Shown piece by piece: positions 1-10,453 of a stretch of 64,000 bases of DNA. Where the stretch lies: contig NC_083587.1 in assembly GCF_027579695.1 (NCBI RefSeq), forward strand, positions 34,887,732-34,951,731, in the 5' to 3' direction. The notes below the pieces were generated by a model that was given only the letters and a program-made list of their open reading frames with translations, had not been told where the DNA came from and made no database searches. The first letter of the stretch is position 1; the number at the start of each line of letters is the position of its first letter. This DNA comes from Neoarius graeffei (Eukaryota; Chordata; Actinopteri; Siluriformes; Ariidae). The position numbers and the translations under genes were made by a program.

Positions 1-1500
1 TAGATAAAGAGAACCCAGTTAAACAAATGAGACAAAAATATTATACTTGGTCATTTATTTATTGAGGAAAATGATCCAATATTACGTATCTGTGAGTGGC
101 AAAAGTATGTGAACCTTTGCTTTCAGTATCTGGTGTGACCCCCTTGTGCAGCAATAACTGCAACTAAATGTTTCTGGAAACTGTTGATCAGTCCTGCACA
201 CCAGCTTGGAGGAATTTTAACTCATTCTTCCGTACAGAACAGCTCCAACTCTGGGATGTTGGTGGGTTTCCTCACATGAACTGCTTGCTTCAGGTCCTTC
301 CACAACATTTTGAGTGTATTAAGGTCAGGACTTTGACTTGGCCATTCCAAAACATTCACTTCATTCTTCTTTAACCATTCTTTGGTAGAACGACTTGCGT
401 GCTTAGGGTCATTGTCTTGCTGCATGACTCACCTTCTCGTGAGATTCAGTTCATGGGCAGATGTCCTGCCATTTTCCTTTAGAATTCACTGGTATAATTC
501 AGAATTCATTGTTCCATCAATGATGGCAAGCCGTCCTGGCCCAGATGCAGCAAAACAGGCTCAAACCATGATACTACCACCACCATGTTTCACAGATGGG
601 ATAAGGTTCTTATGCTGGAATGCAGTGTTTTCCTTTCTCCAAACATAACGCTTTTCATTTAAACCAAAAAGTTCTATTTTGGTTTCATCCGTCTACAAAA
701 CATTTTTCCAATAGCCTTCTGGCTTGTCCACGTGATCTGTAGCAAACTGCAGATAAGCAACAATGTTCTCTTTGGAGAACAGTGTCTTTCTCCTTGCAGC
801 CCTGCCATGCACACCATTGTTGTTCAGTGTTCTCCTGATGGTCGACTCATGAACATTAACATTAGCCAATGTGAGAGAGGCCTTCAGTTGCTTAGAAGTC
901 ACCCTGGGGTCCTTTGTGACCTCGCCGACTATTACAGGCCTTGCTCTTGGAGTGATCTTTGTTGGTCGACCACTCCTGGGGAGGGTAACAGTGGTTGTGA
1001 ATTTCCTCCATTCGTACACAATCTGCCTGACTGTGGATTGGTGGAGTCCAAACTCTTTAGAGATGGTTTTGTAACCTTTTCCAGCCTGATGAGCATCAAC
1101 AATGCTTTTTTTGTGGTCCACAGAAATCTATTTTGTTCATGCCATGATACACTTCCACAAACATGTGTTGTGAAGCTCAGACTTTGATAGATCCCTGTTC
1201 TTTAAACAAAACAGGGTGCCCACTCACACCTGATTGTCATCCCATTGATTGAAAACACCTGACTCTAATTTCACATTCTAATTTTAACTGCTAATCCTAG
1301 AGGTTCACATAATTTTGCCACTGACAGATATGTAATATTGGATCATTTTCCTCAATAAATAAATGACCAAGTATACTATTTCTGTCTCATTTGTTTAACT
1401 GTGTTCTCTTTATCTACTTTTAGTACTTGTGTGAAAATCTGATGGTATCTGCAGAAATATAAAAAATTCTAAAAGGTTCACAAACTTTCAAGCACCACTG
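1..1500 (-). mobile_element. Tc1-like transposon, family 1, copy 1 (edge-truncated)
   Basis: The right inverted repeat ends in ...AAGCACCACTG followed by TA at 1501-1502, as expected for TA-targeted Tc1 insertion. The left inverted repeat enters the window part-way. The same family occurs at 31195-33049 and 50099-51689. The transposase lies on the minus strand. The outer part of the left inverted repeat is outside the window. Confidence 0.93.
123..1145 (-). pseudogene. Tc1-like transposase, broken (family 1, copy 1)
   Basis: Minus-strand reading gives the paired helix-turn-helix DNA-binding region (for example KGYKTISKEFGLHQSTV and LPRSGRPTKITPRAR), then the DDE catalytic domain with QDNDPKH and SPDLN motifs. 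A stop follows the second codon. A TAG replaces the Trp just before the TDE motif that holds the first catalytic Asp, and other changes follow. A full member would be about 340 residues. This copy cannot make transposase. Confidence 0.92.
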
Positions 1501-1698
1501 TATAGTGTGCAAACTGAGGACCAGACAAATGCCCCATAAGAGATTTGGAAATCAAGTTGGAAGGCTAATAAATTCCTCATTTGAAGCTTACAGGTCAGGG
1601 CTGTAACCACACCCTTAAATGGGAAGATGCTCAAAGTTAAAAAGGGGCATATGAACGAACATTTTGAAATCCTGACCATAACATAACCTGCTGAACTA
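1501..1698. other. Short spacer between two transposons
   Basis: About 200 bases between the first Tc1-like element and the outer mariner. No convincing ORF, RNA gene or known repeat was seen. Confidence 0.5.
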
Positions 1699-1924
1699 CA
1701 ACCCCAATTCCAAAAAAAAAAAAAAATACAGTTGGGATGCTGTGTAAAATGTACAACCCCGATTCCAAAAAAGTTGGGACAAAGTACAAATTGTAAATAA
1801 AAACAGAATGCAATCATTTACAAATCTCAAAAACTGATATTGTATTCACAATAGAACATAGACAACATATCAAATGTCGAAAGTGAGACATTTTGAAATT
1901 TCATGCCAAATATTGGCTCATTTG

Positions 1925-2277
1925 GGGCGGCACGGTGGTGTAATGGTTAGCGCTGTCGCCTCACAGCAAGAAGGTCCTGGGTTCGAGCCCCGGGGCCGGC
2001 GAGGGCCTTTCTGTGTGGAGTTTGCATGTTCTCCCCGTGTCCGCGTGGGTTTCCGGTTTCCCCCACAGTCCAAAGACATGCAGGTTAGGTTAACTGGTGA
2101 CTCTAAATTGACTGTACGTGTGAGTGTGAATGGTTGTCTGTGTCTATGTGTCAGCCCTGTGATGACCTGGCGACTTGTCCAGGGTGTACCCCGCCTTTCG
2201 CCCGTAGTCAGCTGGGATAGGCTCCAGCTTGCCTGCGACCCTGTAGAAGGATAAAGCGGCTAGAGATAATGTGAATG
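1925..2277 (+). repeat. tRNA-derived V-SINE-like element
   Basis: A tRNA-like head (A box near GTAATGGTTAGCG, B box GGGTTCGAGCC) is followed by the conserved central core (GTTTGCATGTTCTCCCCGTG) and a tail ending AGCGGCTAGAGATAATG. A perfect 14-bp target duplication TATTGGCTCATTTG flanks it (1911-1924 and 2278-2291). The family resembles V-SINEs such as DANA/Mermaid; that assignment is from memory. Confidence 0.93.
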
Positions 2278-2482
2278 TATTGGCTCATTTGAAATTTCAT
2301 GACAGCAACATAACTCAAAAAAGTTGGGACAGGGGCAATAAGAGGCTGGAAAAGTTAAAGGTACAAAAAAGGAACAGATGGAGGACCAAATTGCAACTCA
2401 TTAGCTCAATTGGCAATAGGTCATTAATATGACTGGGTATAAAAAGAGCATCTTGGAGTGGCAGTGGCTCTCAGAAGTAAAG

Positions 2483-3481
2483 ATGGGAAGAGGATCACCA
2501 ATCCCCCTAATTATGTGCCGACAAATAGTGGAGCAATATCAGAAAGGAGTTCGACAGTGTAAAATTGGAAAGAGTTTGAACATATCATCATCTACAGTGC
2601 ATAATATCATCAAAAGATTCAGAGAATCTGGAAGAATCTCTGTGCGTAAGGGTCAAGGCCGGAAAACCATACTGGGTGCCCGTGATCTTCGGGCCCTTAG
2701 ACGGCACTTCATCACATACAGGCATGCTTCTGTATTGGAAATCACAAAATGGGCTCAGGAATATTTCCAGAGAACATTATCTGTGAACACAATTCACGGT
2801 GCCATCCGCCGTTGCCAGCTAAAACTCTATAGTTCAAAGAAGAAGCCGTATCTAAACATGATCCAGAAGCGCAGACGTCTTCTCTGGGCCAAGGCTCATT
2901 AAAAATGGACTGTGGCAAAGTGGAAAACTGTTCTGTGGTCAGACGAATCAAAATTTAAAGTTCTTTATGGAAATCAGGGACGCCGTGTCATTTGGACTAA
3001 AGAGGAGAAGCACGACCCAAGTTGTTATCAGTGCTCAGTTCAGAAGCCTGCATCTCTGATGGTATGGGGTTGCATTAGTGCGTGTGGCATGGGCAGCTTA
3101 CACATCTGGAAAGACACCATCAATGCTGAAAGGTATATCCAGGTTCTAGAGCAACATATGCTCCCATCCAGACAACGTCTCTTTCAGGGAAGACCTTGCA
3201 TTTTCCAACATGACAATGCCAAACCACATACTGCATCAATTACAGCATCATGGCTGCGTAGAAGAAGGGTCCGGGTACTCAACTGGCCAGCCTGCAGTTC
3301 AGATCTTTCACCCATAGAAAAGATTTGGTGCATCATAAAACGGACGATATGACAAAAAAGACCTAAGACAGTTGAGCAACTAGAATCCTACATTAGACAA
3401 GAATGGGTTAACATTCCTATCCCTAAACTTGAGCAACTTGTCTCCTCGGTCCCCAGACGTTTACAGACTGTTGTAAAGTGA
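2483..3481 (+). pseudogene. Tc1/mariner transposase, one or more stops
   Basis: The frame starts [10 protein letters not shown] and contains a helix-turn-helix ([20 protein letters not shown]). The catalytic region shows [15 protein letters not shown] and DLSPIE, consistent with a DD(E) triad. A TAA near 2900 replaces the Leu codon seen in the twin (AKARLKW there, AKAH-stop here), and a TGA near 3350 breaks the C-terminal part. The expected length is about 330 residues. The protein is inactive as written. Confidence 0.92.
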
Positions 3482-4140
3482 AAAGGGGATGTCTCACAGT
3501 GGTAAACATGGCCTTGTCCCAACTTTGAGATGTGTTGTCATGAAATTTAAAATCACCTAATTTTTCTCTTTAAATGATACATTTTCTCAGTTTAAACATT
3601 TGATATGCCATCTATGTTCTATTCTGAATAAAATATGGAATTTTGAAACTTCCACATCATTGCATTCCGTTTTTATTTACAATTTATACTTTGTCCCAAC
3701 TTTTTTGGAATCGGGGTTGTAAATAACAACAGAATGGAATGATTTGCAAATCTCATAAATCCATATATTTTTTTCACAATAGAGAATAGACAGTACATCA
3801 AATGTTTAAACTGAGAAAATGTAGCATTTTAAGAAAAAAAATAAGGTAATTTTCAATTTGAGGGCAGTAATACATTTTTAAAAGTTGGGACAGGCGAATG
3901 TCACTGTACAGCATCCCCTCTTCTTTTAACAACATTCTGTAAACATCTGGGCACCAAGGCGACCAATTGCTGGAGTTTTGGGAGAGGAATGTTGTCCCAT
4001 TCTTTCCTGATACAGGATTCTTGCTGCTCAACAGTTATGGGTCTTCTTTGTTGTAGTTTTCATTTCATGATGTGCCAAATGTTTTCAATTGGTGAATGGT
4101 CTGGACTGCAAGCAGGCCAGTTCAGCACCTGTACTCTTCT

Positions 4141-4395
4141 AGTCAAGTCAAGTCAAGTCAAGTTTATTTCTATAGCGCTTTTAACAATAGACATTGTCGC
4201 AAAGCAGCTTTACAGAATTTGAATGACTTTAAACATGAGCTAACTTTATCCTTAATCTATCCCCAATGAACAAGCCTGTGGTGATGGTGGCAAGGAAAAA
4301 CTCCCTCAGATGACATGAGGAAGAAACCTCAAGAGGAACCAGACTCAAACCGCATCCTGCTTCGATTACAATCGCATAGCTTCTATTACGAAGCC
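4141..4395. repeat. CAAGT-tailed interspersed repeat
   Basis: Begins with four to five AGTCA units, then TTTATTTCTATAGCGCTTTT, and contains GGCAAGGAAAAACTCCCT. Related sequence occurs at 20205-20420 and, in reverse, at 28190-28365 and 48705-48771. It interrupts the outer mariner transposase. I recognise it as a common fish repeat with a simple-sequence retroposon tail but cannot name the family. Confidence 0.7.
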
Positions 4396-4616
4396 ATGCT
4401 GTTGTAATAGATGCAGCATGTGGTTTAGCATTGTCTTGCTGAAATATGCAAGGCCTTCCCAGAAAAAGACATTGTCTGGATGGAAGCATGTTGCCCTAAA
4501 ACCTGTATATACCTTTCAGTGTTAATGGTGCCTTTCCAGATGTGCAAGCTGCCCATGCCATAGCCATCATCACAGATGCTGGCTTTTGAATTGAGTGCTG
4601 ATAACAAGCTGGATGG

Positions 4617-4892
4617 TTGTGTTTTGCAAGAAGTTCACGGGCACATTGGGCACCTACGAAGTGGTCTCTCCTCTGCTCTGCACATTTTACTGAAGACTCA
4701 TACGAAACCTCTGATCTGTTGAGCAGCGTTGGCTATAAGCCCGTATTGAAAGAGGGTGCAGTACCAGCAATTAAATACAACTGCAAGAAAAGGAAAGCAA
4801 GTTCAGTTGCACCAGTTCTTCCTGAGTGTGAGCCGAGGGTTGTTGGTAAAACCCGGGACGGAACAGGACGGGACATATCGCTCAGGCAGTAA
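4617..4892 (+). pseudogene. THAP-domain fragment
   Basis: The reading frame carries the second half of a THAP zinc finger: a W.PTK.SLLCS.HF pattern (KWSLLCSAHFTEDSYE), then LKEGAVPAIK, followed by a basic KKRK stretch. THAP domains bind DNA through a C2CH zinc site; the first Cys pair is absent here. It is therefore an exon or fragment, not a full gene. THAP domains occur in P-like and Kolobok transposases and in host proteins. The surrounding repeats favour a transposon source. Confidence 0.65.
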
Positions 4893-4946
4893 CCTCCCCG
4901 CTGTTATTGCTAAAACCGGTGACGTTCCGTTCCGTCCCAGGTTTTA
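4847..4946. repeat. Inverted repeat around a GC-rich segment
   Basis: TAAAACCCGGGACGGAAC at 4847-4864 pairs with 4929-4946 at 17 of 18 positions, leaving a 64-base loop. It lies immediately downstream of the THAP-coding stretch. Confidence 0.75.
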
Positions 4947-5416
4947 GTAATTGCCTGAGCTGAGCAGTAATGGCGGAGTACTCAGTATGGAGAAAATGGA
5001 GAATGAGTGGAGCAGTTGTCTAATTTCTTCACTGGATATCGCTGCCATCTCGCCTTTACATGGAAGAAGCGAATGAATGGAGAACTGAACGAACAACGAA
5101 AAGTCAGATTGTTTCAAAACAATCGACCACAAGATCGGCCTTCAAGAAGTGAGAACACAGATGGGTAAGCTCCGACTCTCATTTGAATATAAAACTACAA
5201 AAACACGTTGTTTACCTGCATTTAGATTCATACATGTAACTTGTATTGTGTGTTTAAGTTACCGGTATAAGATTATTTAATTTGCTTCAGAATGTGATTG
5301 TCTCAGTTTATCTGATTATTTAATTAGCCTTTTATGTTTTATCAGTGAAAATGCATGCATGTACATGTATGTTGCATAACACCTATCCTATTTTGATGAG
5401 AGTCAACCCACAATCA

Positions 5417-5792
5417 TCTCATCTCATTTCATTATCTCTAGCCGCTTTATCCTTCTACAGGGTCGCAGGCAAGCTGGAGCCTATCCCAGCTGGCTATGGG
5501 CGAAAGGCAGGGTACACCCTGGACAAGTCACCAGGTCATCACAGGGCTGACACATAGACACAGACAACCATTCACACTCACATTCACACCTACGGTCAAT
5601 TTAGAGTCACCAGTTAACCTAACCTGCATGTCTTTGGACTGTGGGGGAAACCGGAGCACCTGGAGGAAACCCACGCGGACACGGGGAGAACATGCAAACT
5701 CCGCACAGAAAGGCCCTCGCCGGCCACGAGGCTCGAACCCAGACCTTCTTGCTGTTAGGCAACAGCGCTAACCACTACACCACCGTGCCACC
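5417..5792 (-). repeat. tRNA-derived V-SINE-like element
   Basis: Complete minus-strand copy: the tail (TCATTATCTCTAGCCGC) is at the left and the tRNA-like head (ACCACTACACCACCGTGCC) at the right. It is flanked by the 13-bp duplication CAACCCACAATCA (5404-5416 and 5793-5805). Confidence 0.93.
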
Positions 5793-6073
5793 CAACCCAC
5801 AATCAATGAAGTCAAATCAGTCTTAGTTGAGCAAGTCGGTAACAGTATTTCTTACTTTCACCATAAATTTTTATTTATATGACTTTGGTCTATAGCTGTC
5901 AAAGGCCTCAGCCTTAAAACTGGTTCCTGCTGTGACGTCATGCACTTGGGGCTGGCTGGCTCAGCGGGGCAGCTCGAATGCCAACTTTGCAGTCGATTTT
6001 AACTCTCAAAAATATATTTTTTAAATTCTCATTTATGCAGCATACAAGAGTCAAGGGTGGAGATACCATCCAC

Positions 6074-6440
6074 TCAGAAATGTATTTCAAAATAAAGGTT
6101 CTGCGTGTCTCCTTTAAACCTGTATTTGTGGGTGGCACAGCGAACTGTGTTCACAGACAGTGATTTCTGGAAGTGTTCCTGAGCCCATGCAGTGATTTCC
6201 ATTAGAGAATCATGCCTGCTTTTAATGCAGTGCTGCCTGAGGGCTCGAAGATTATGGGCATCCAATATTGATTTTTGGCCTTGTCCCTTGCACACAGAGA
6301 TTTCTCCAGATTCTCAGAATCTTTTGATTATGTTACGTACTATAGATGATGAGATATTCAAAGTCTTCACAATTTTACATTGAGGGACATTATTCTGAAA
6401 TTATTCCACAATTTCTAGATGCAGTTTTTTGCAGACTGGT
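6074..6440 (-). pseudogene. Mariner transposase fragment (DNA-binding half) of the outer element
   Basis: Minus-strand reading gives CKGQGQKSILDAHNLRALRQH and ITAWAQEHFQKSLSVNT, matching the region before the catalytic domain in the transposases at 2483 and 39388. Insertions on both sides cut it off. It belongs to the element whose ends are at 1699 and 10786. Confidence 0.85.
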
Positions 6441-6824
6441 GAACCTCTATGTCAGTCCTGCACGCTGTGGCGCATGCACCAAAAGACACGCTTCGGGCTG
6501 CGCGCGCACTGAGTGAGCTTCAGCACGTGCACCTTAAACAAGGCGCACCTGTTCTCAATTAGTGAACTAAGTGTTGGGCTATTTAAGGACTGCACCGATG
6601 CAAAGACGATGCGAAGTATTACACCATGTTCAGTGCCCACTACCGAGCCCTTTTTCCTGTGTTTGTGGTTTTCCCAATTTCTCGACTCCTGTTCCCGTTT
6701 CTAGTTCTCGTTCTCGTCTTGCCTCCGACACCCTGTTTGCCCCTCAACCGACCCTTTGTCTGTTTTCATGTTTATGACCTTGCCTGCTGATTTGGACTGT
6801 TTGCTTTGTGTGTGTTTCATGCAC

Positions 6825-7200
6825 ATGTTTCTACGCACTTTGGGATGAGATCCCTTTGACTGGTGTGGGAGTATGAGAGGACTTCCAGAAAACTGGCAGA
6901 CATCTTAGCCAGAGAGGATCGTTCATTTTTGTCAACCTGGAATGACCATCACTGAACAGAGGTGGGTGTCTAAGACATCTTTTATCAGCCACCTACAATG
7001 CAGTCATCAGAATTCTGATTCTATGATGATCCATGACAGGATAAATACCTGATACTCCCTATTAGTCAGACAGAACTGAGGAAGCCTTTCGGATGAGAGG
7101 TGAAATGTTTTCAAGAATCTTCAAGCAAGTCCAGTTGCTCTCTTCTACCAACCACAGATTACTACCGTATGTACCTGGATGACTGAGAATCTTCACAGAC
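6825..7200. mobile_element. Retroelement 3'-end fragment inserted in the LTR
   Basis: Flanked by a perfect 15-bp duplication GTGTGTTTCATGCAC (6810-6824 and 7201-7215), so it inserted by target-primed copying. It contains CTGAGGAAGCCTTTCGGATG and a tail ending near GAATCTTCACAGAC. The 'GAAGCC...GATGAGAGGTGAAA' pattern is common at the 3' end of fish retroelements, possibly Penelope-like; I cannot fix the family. Confidence 0.7.
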
Positions 7201-7222
7201 GTGTGTTTCATGCACTTTTTGT

Positions 7223-7993
7223 TTAGATTCGATTCGATTCGATTCGATTAGATTAGAACTTTATTGCTCCCTTTGGGAGGGTTCACTCAGGGAAATTTAA
7301 ATTCCAGCAGCATCATTACAGGATAAACAGAGAATAGAAATAGAGAAAACTTCTAGATAAATTAAGTATTTACATATACAAATATAAAAAATAAGATATG
7401 AAAAAAATCCAGCAGGAGAGGTATTGCACATTCTCCAGTATTGCTTTTTGTCAGGCTAGGCTACTGCTCCTTCCCATCCTCTGTCCTCATGCTACCCCTC
7501 CTTCCCCCCAGAGAGGAGTTGTACAGTCTGATGGCGTGAGGGACAATGGAGTTTTTAAGTCTGTTAGTCCTGCACTTGGGAAGGAGCATTCTGTCACTGA
7601 ACAGGCTCCTTTGGTTGCTGATGATGGTGTGCAGAGGGTGACTGGCATCGTCCATGATGTTCAGTAGTTTGTCCATAGTCCTCTTCTCTGCCACCATCAC
7701 CAGAGAGTCCAGCTTCATGCCAACCACAGAGCGGCCTGCCTGATCAGTTTGTCCAGCCTGGATGTGTTCTTCTTGGATGTGCCGCCCCCCTCCCCAGCAC
7801 ACCACGGTGTAAAACAGGACACTGGCGACCACGGACTGATAGAACATCCACAGGAGTTTCCTGCAGATGTTAAAGGACCGCAGCCTCCTCAGGAAGTACA
7901 GCCTGCTCTGTCCCTTCCTGTACAGGTGGTTGGTGTTGCAAGTCCAGTCCAGCTTGCTGTCCAGCCACAGCCTGAGGTACTTGTAGGAATCCA
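7223..7993 (-). mobile_element. 5'-truncated LINE (non-LTR retrotransposon) 3' fragment
   Basis: Minus-strand ORF (8018-7461) reads VDSYKYLRLWLDSKLDW, GQSRLYFLRRLRSFN and SVVASVLFYTVVCWGG, typical of the C-terminal end of LINE ORF2 downstream of the reverse transcriptase. The 3' end is a simple (TCGAA/TCTAA) repeat tail at 7225-7258. This is most likely an L2/CR1-type element, but the clade is not proven. The insertion removed a short piece of the host LTR. Confidence 0.8.
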
Positions 7994-8056
7994 CAGCCTC
8001 CAGCTTCTGCACATACATCTGCCTCTCTTGTGCATTTGACAGAATACTTTGCCATA

Positions 8057-9546
8057 CTATGGATGTAGCAGATTTGTTTCAATACGCGATTCCACGCCAC
8101 TTCCGGGTTTCCCTGTCCCTGCCTTTAGCCTCTTATTTCTGCCGAAGTACCAGTGCTTACCCTCCTACACCATACAATGGAGAATATCATCCATGTGGAT
8201 TCTGTATCCAGTTTGGGATTCTTTATGATGACTTCCTAGAGCCTAAGCCACCCAAACCCATCTGAGTGAGCTTCATCCTGACATTCACTATTGGATAAGC
8301 ACGCAGATGGGTGGAATATCTGATTCAGGTGGAACAACCGTGCCTTTGAAACTCTCAGACTTTCTTTGCCAAGCTCAAGTGTATATATGAATACTTAGTA
8401 AAGGAGGAACCCCTTGAAAATTTTTGGGTAGGGGCAATCAGGCCAGTGGTTGATGCAGCGGAGGAGGCTGTTGCTCTAAAGCACCTCCTAAAGGCAGCCA
8501 CTCCAGTGGCCGACTCAGTGGAGGAGGCTGTTGCTCTAGAGCTCCCTCCAGTGGCTGACTCAGCTGAGGAGGCTGTTGGTCCAGAGCTCCTCCCAGTGGC
8601 TGATACAGAGACAGCAGAGGAAGCTGTCCCTTTTGAGGTGGTTTCTCAGCCAGAACCAGCACCTGAATCCATGCCTGAACCCATGCCAGCATCTGTTCCT
8701 ATTCCTGTGCCAGCACCTGCTCCCGAGCCAGAGGCAGAGCCAGAGTCAGCACCAGCGTCTGCTCCCAAGCCAGAGGCAGAGTCAGCACCTGCCCCCGAGC
8801 CAGAGGCAGAGTCAGCGCCTGCTCCCGAGCCAGAGCCTGCATCAGGGCCTGCTCCAGTGCCAGAGCCTGCATCAGGGCTCACTCCAGTGCCAGAGCTTGC
8901 GTCTACTCTAGAGCCTACTCCAGTGCCAGAGCCCACATCAGTACGTCCTCCAGAGCCACTGCCAGAGCCTGCCTAAGAGTCTGCTTCAGTGCCGGTGCCA
9001 GTTAAGGCCAGAACCTGAGCCTGTTCCTGAACCGGTGTCAGAGGACAATGAAATGATCTCTGCTGCAGCCGGTCATGAAGACGTCTGCGTTGCCTCGTCG
9101 CCAGGTCCTAACCCAGACCAAAGCAGTGCACTGACCGAGTCCAGTCCAGAGCCTGAGCCATCTCCAGAGCTCGAGCCCAGCTCAGAGTTGCCTCCAGATC
9201 TCCAGCCCAGCCCAGAGTCACCTTCAGAGCTCAAGCCCAGCCCAGAGTCACCTACAGAGCTCGAGCCCAGTCCAGAGCCCTCTACAGAACCCGAGCCCAG
9301 TCCACAGCCATCTACAGAGACAGAGTCATCTACTCCAGAGCTCAAGCCCAGTCCAACGTTGTCTTCAGAGCCCAAGTCCAGTCTGGAGTCCACATCGTCT
9401 TCAGAGCCTGAGTCCAGTCCAGAGTCCACGTCAAGTCCTGAGAACAAGCCTACTCCTAGCCAAGAACCCAAGTCATGTCCAGAGCCTGAGCCTGAACCCC
9501 CACTGGGGCTAAGTAGGATGGATTTTCGCTTCCGGAGTGAGCTCAT
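8057..9546 (+). pseudogene. Gag-like ORF with Pro/Glu-rich repetitive tail, broken
   Basis: The frame opens at ATG 8057 (MDVADLFQYAIPRH), includes a gag-like stretch (YPPTPYNGEYHPCGF, then ARRWVEY after stops) and runs into a long low-complexity region. The latter has repeats of VADSxEEAV (8446-8600), PEPE/PAPxPE (8650-8976) and SSPEPExSP (9035-9500). Stops at 8263, near 8300 and at 8974 split it. The tail resembles no enzyme. I infer a gag gene that acquired or expanded a Pro/Glu/Ser repeat and lost pol. Confidence 0.65.
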
Positions 9547-9559
9547 TAGGAGGGGGTTC

Positions 9560-10006
9560 TGTCAGTCCTGCGCACTGTGGCGCGTGCACCAAAAGGCGCA
9601 CCTCGGGCTGCGCGTGCACCAAGTGAGCTTCAGCACGTGTGCCGTAAACAAGGCGCACCTGTTCTCAATTAGTGAATTAAGTGTTGGGTTTTTTAAGGAC
9701 TGAGCTGATGCAAAGACGATGCGAAGTATTACGCCACGTTCAGTGTGCATTACCAAGCCCCTTTTCCTGTGTTTTTGGTTTTCCTGATTTCTCGACTCCT
9801 GTTCCCGTCTCTAGTTCTTGTTCTCATCTTGCCTCCGACATCCTGTTTGCGCCTTGACCAACCCTTTGCCTGTTTTCCTGTTTATGACCTTGCCTGCTGA
9901 TTTGGACTGTTTGCTTTGTGTGTGTTTCGTGCACTTTTTGTATAGATTGCACTTTGTTCAATAAAACACTTCTGCACATACATCCCCCTCTCTTGAGCAT
10001 TTGACA
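9560..10006 (+). repeat. 3' LTR of the gag-only element
   Basis: 447 bp, TG...CA ends, AATAAA at about 9960 near the 3' side. It aligns with the split LTR at 6450-8041. The 5-bp duplication CTCTA follows it. Confidence 0.9.
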
Positions 10007-10039
10007 CTCTACCCATCTTTACTTCTGAGAGTCTCTGCC

Positions 10040-10453
10040 ACTCGAAGACCCCGTTTACACGTAGCCGGGCATCTATAAAAATGGATATTTATTTATGCGG
10101 TTGCACCCATCATTTACACGTAAACAGAGGTTTCAGTCACTGAAAACGGCTGCTTTTGAAAACTCCGGGCAAAGTGGAGATTTGTGAAAACTCCGTTTTC
10201 ATGCCTGCGTGTAAATAGTGGAAAATGGAGTTTTCTCTGTGTTATGGGGAAAACGGATTTTTAGCATTGTGATCTGATGGTCCTTCCTCCTTAGCTTTCA
10301 GATCTCTGGTTGGCTTTCTATTTGTTTGACATGTTTTTGACAGCCTTCCCTGGCTGTTTTTGGAGCAGTGTGTAAACGGAATTATTTTCTAGTACAGGGA
10401 GGAGAAGATACCTGTTTTCATAAATACCCGGCTACGTGTAAACGAAGTATAAG
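10040..10453. mobile_element. MITE-like element with CGTTTACACGTAGCCGGG ends
   Basis: CGTTTACACGTAGCCGGG near 10049 is mirrored by CCCGGCTACGTGTAAACG near 10428. There is no coding potential and several internal copies of the GTGTAAA / AAAACGG motif. It interrupts the outer mariner just after the LTR element. The end sequence suggests a hAT-type non-autonomous element; the exact target duplication is unclear. Confidence 0.7.

Larger units (their letters stand above)
1754..3719 (+). mobile_element. Inner Tc1/mariner element, family CAACCCCGATTCC, copy 1
   Basis: Long inverted repeats start CAACCCCGATTCC and end GGAATCGGGGTTG, flanked by TA at 1752-1753 and 3720-3721. It sits inside the left arm of a related, older element. 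A SINE interrupts it at 1925-2277. A near twin lies at 39026-41005. Confidence 0.94.
4618..6110. mobile_element. Insertion carrying the THAP fragment, possibly TTAA-target (Kolobok-like)
   Basis: This block splits the outer mariner transposase. Its right edge is GTCTCCTTTAAACC, so a TTAA (6115-6118 region) lies at the junction, as in Kolobok or piggyBac insertions. The left edge is not a clean TTAA and about 200 bases of mariner are missing there. It contains the THAP fragment, an 18-bp inverted repeat (4847-4864 and 4929-4946) and a SINE. The family is an inference. Confidence 0.45.
6450..8041 (+). repeat. 5' LTR, interrupted twice
   Basis: LTR sequence lies at 6450-6824, 7201-7222 and about 7994-8041. 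The pieces align in order with the 447-bp 3' LTR. About 20 bases (around the AATAAA of the 3' LTR) are missing at the second insertion. Confidence 0.88.
6450..10006 (+). mobile_element. Non-autonomous (gag-only) LTR retrotransposon
   Basis: Direct LTRs begin TGTCAGTCCTGC and end GCATTTGACA. The 5' LTR spans 6450-8041 and is swollen by two insertions; the 3' LTR is 9560-10006. A perfect 5-bp target duplication CTCTA (6445-6449 and 10007-10011) and a purine tract AGGAGGGGG before the 3' LTR support an LTR element. The internal region is only about 1.5 kb and encodes gag-like and Pro/Glu-rich sequence with no protease, RT or integrase. Related to the sushi-like gag start at 63144. Confidence 0.88.

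Noticed and set aside
1926..1995. Functional tRNA gene from the A and B box-like sequence
   Set aside because: The same head occurs in more than a dozen SINE copies, with no cloverleaf acceptor stem; it is the SINE promoter.
8446..8976. Pro/Glu-rich ORF as a host structural or secreted gene
   Set aside because: It sits between two LTRs with a 5-bp target duplication, continues a gag-like frame and has no splice or signal features of its own.
9073..9546. Minus-strand Gly/Ser-rich ORF
   Set aside because: It is the shadow of the plus-strand Pro/Glu repeat.
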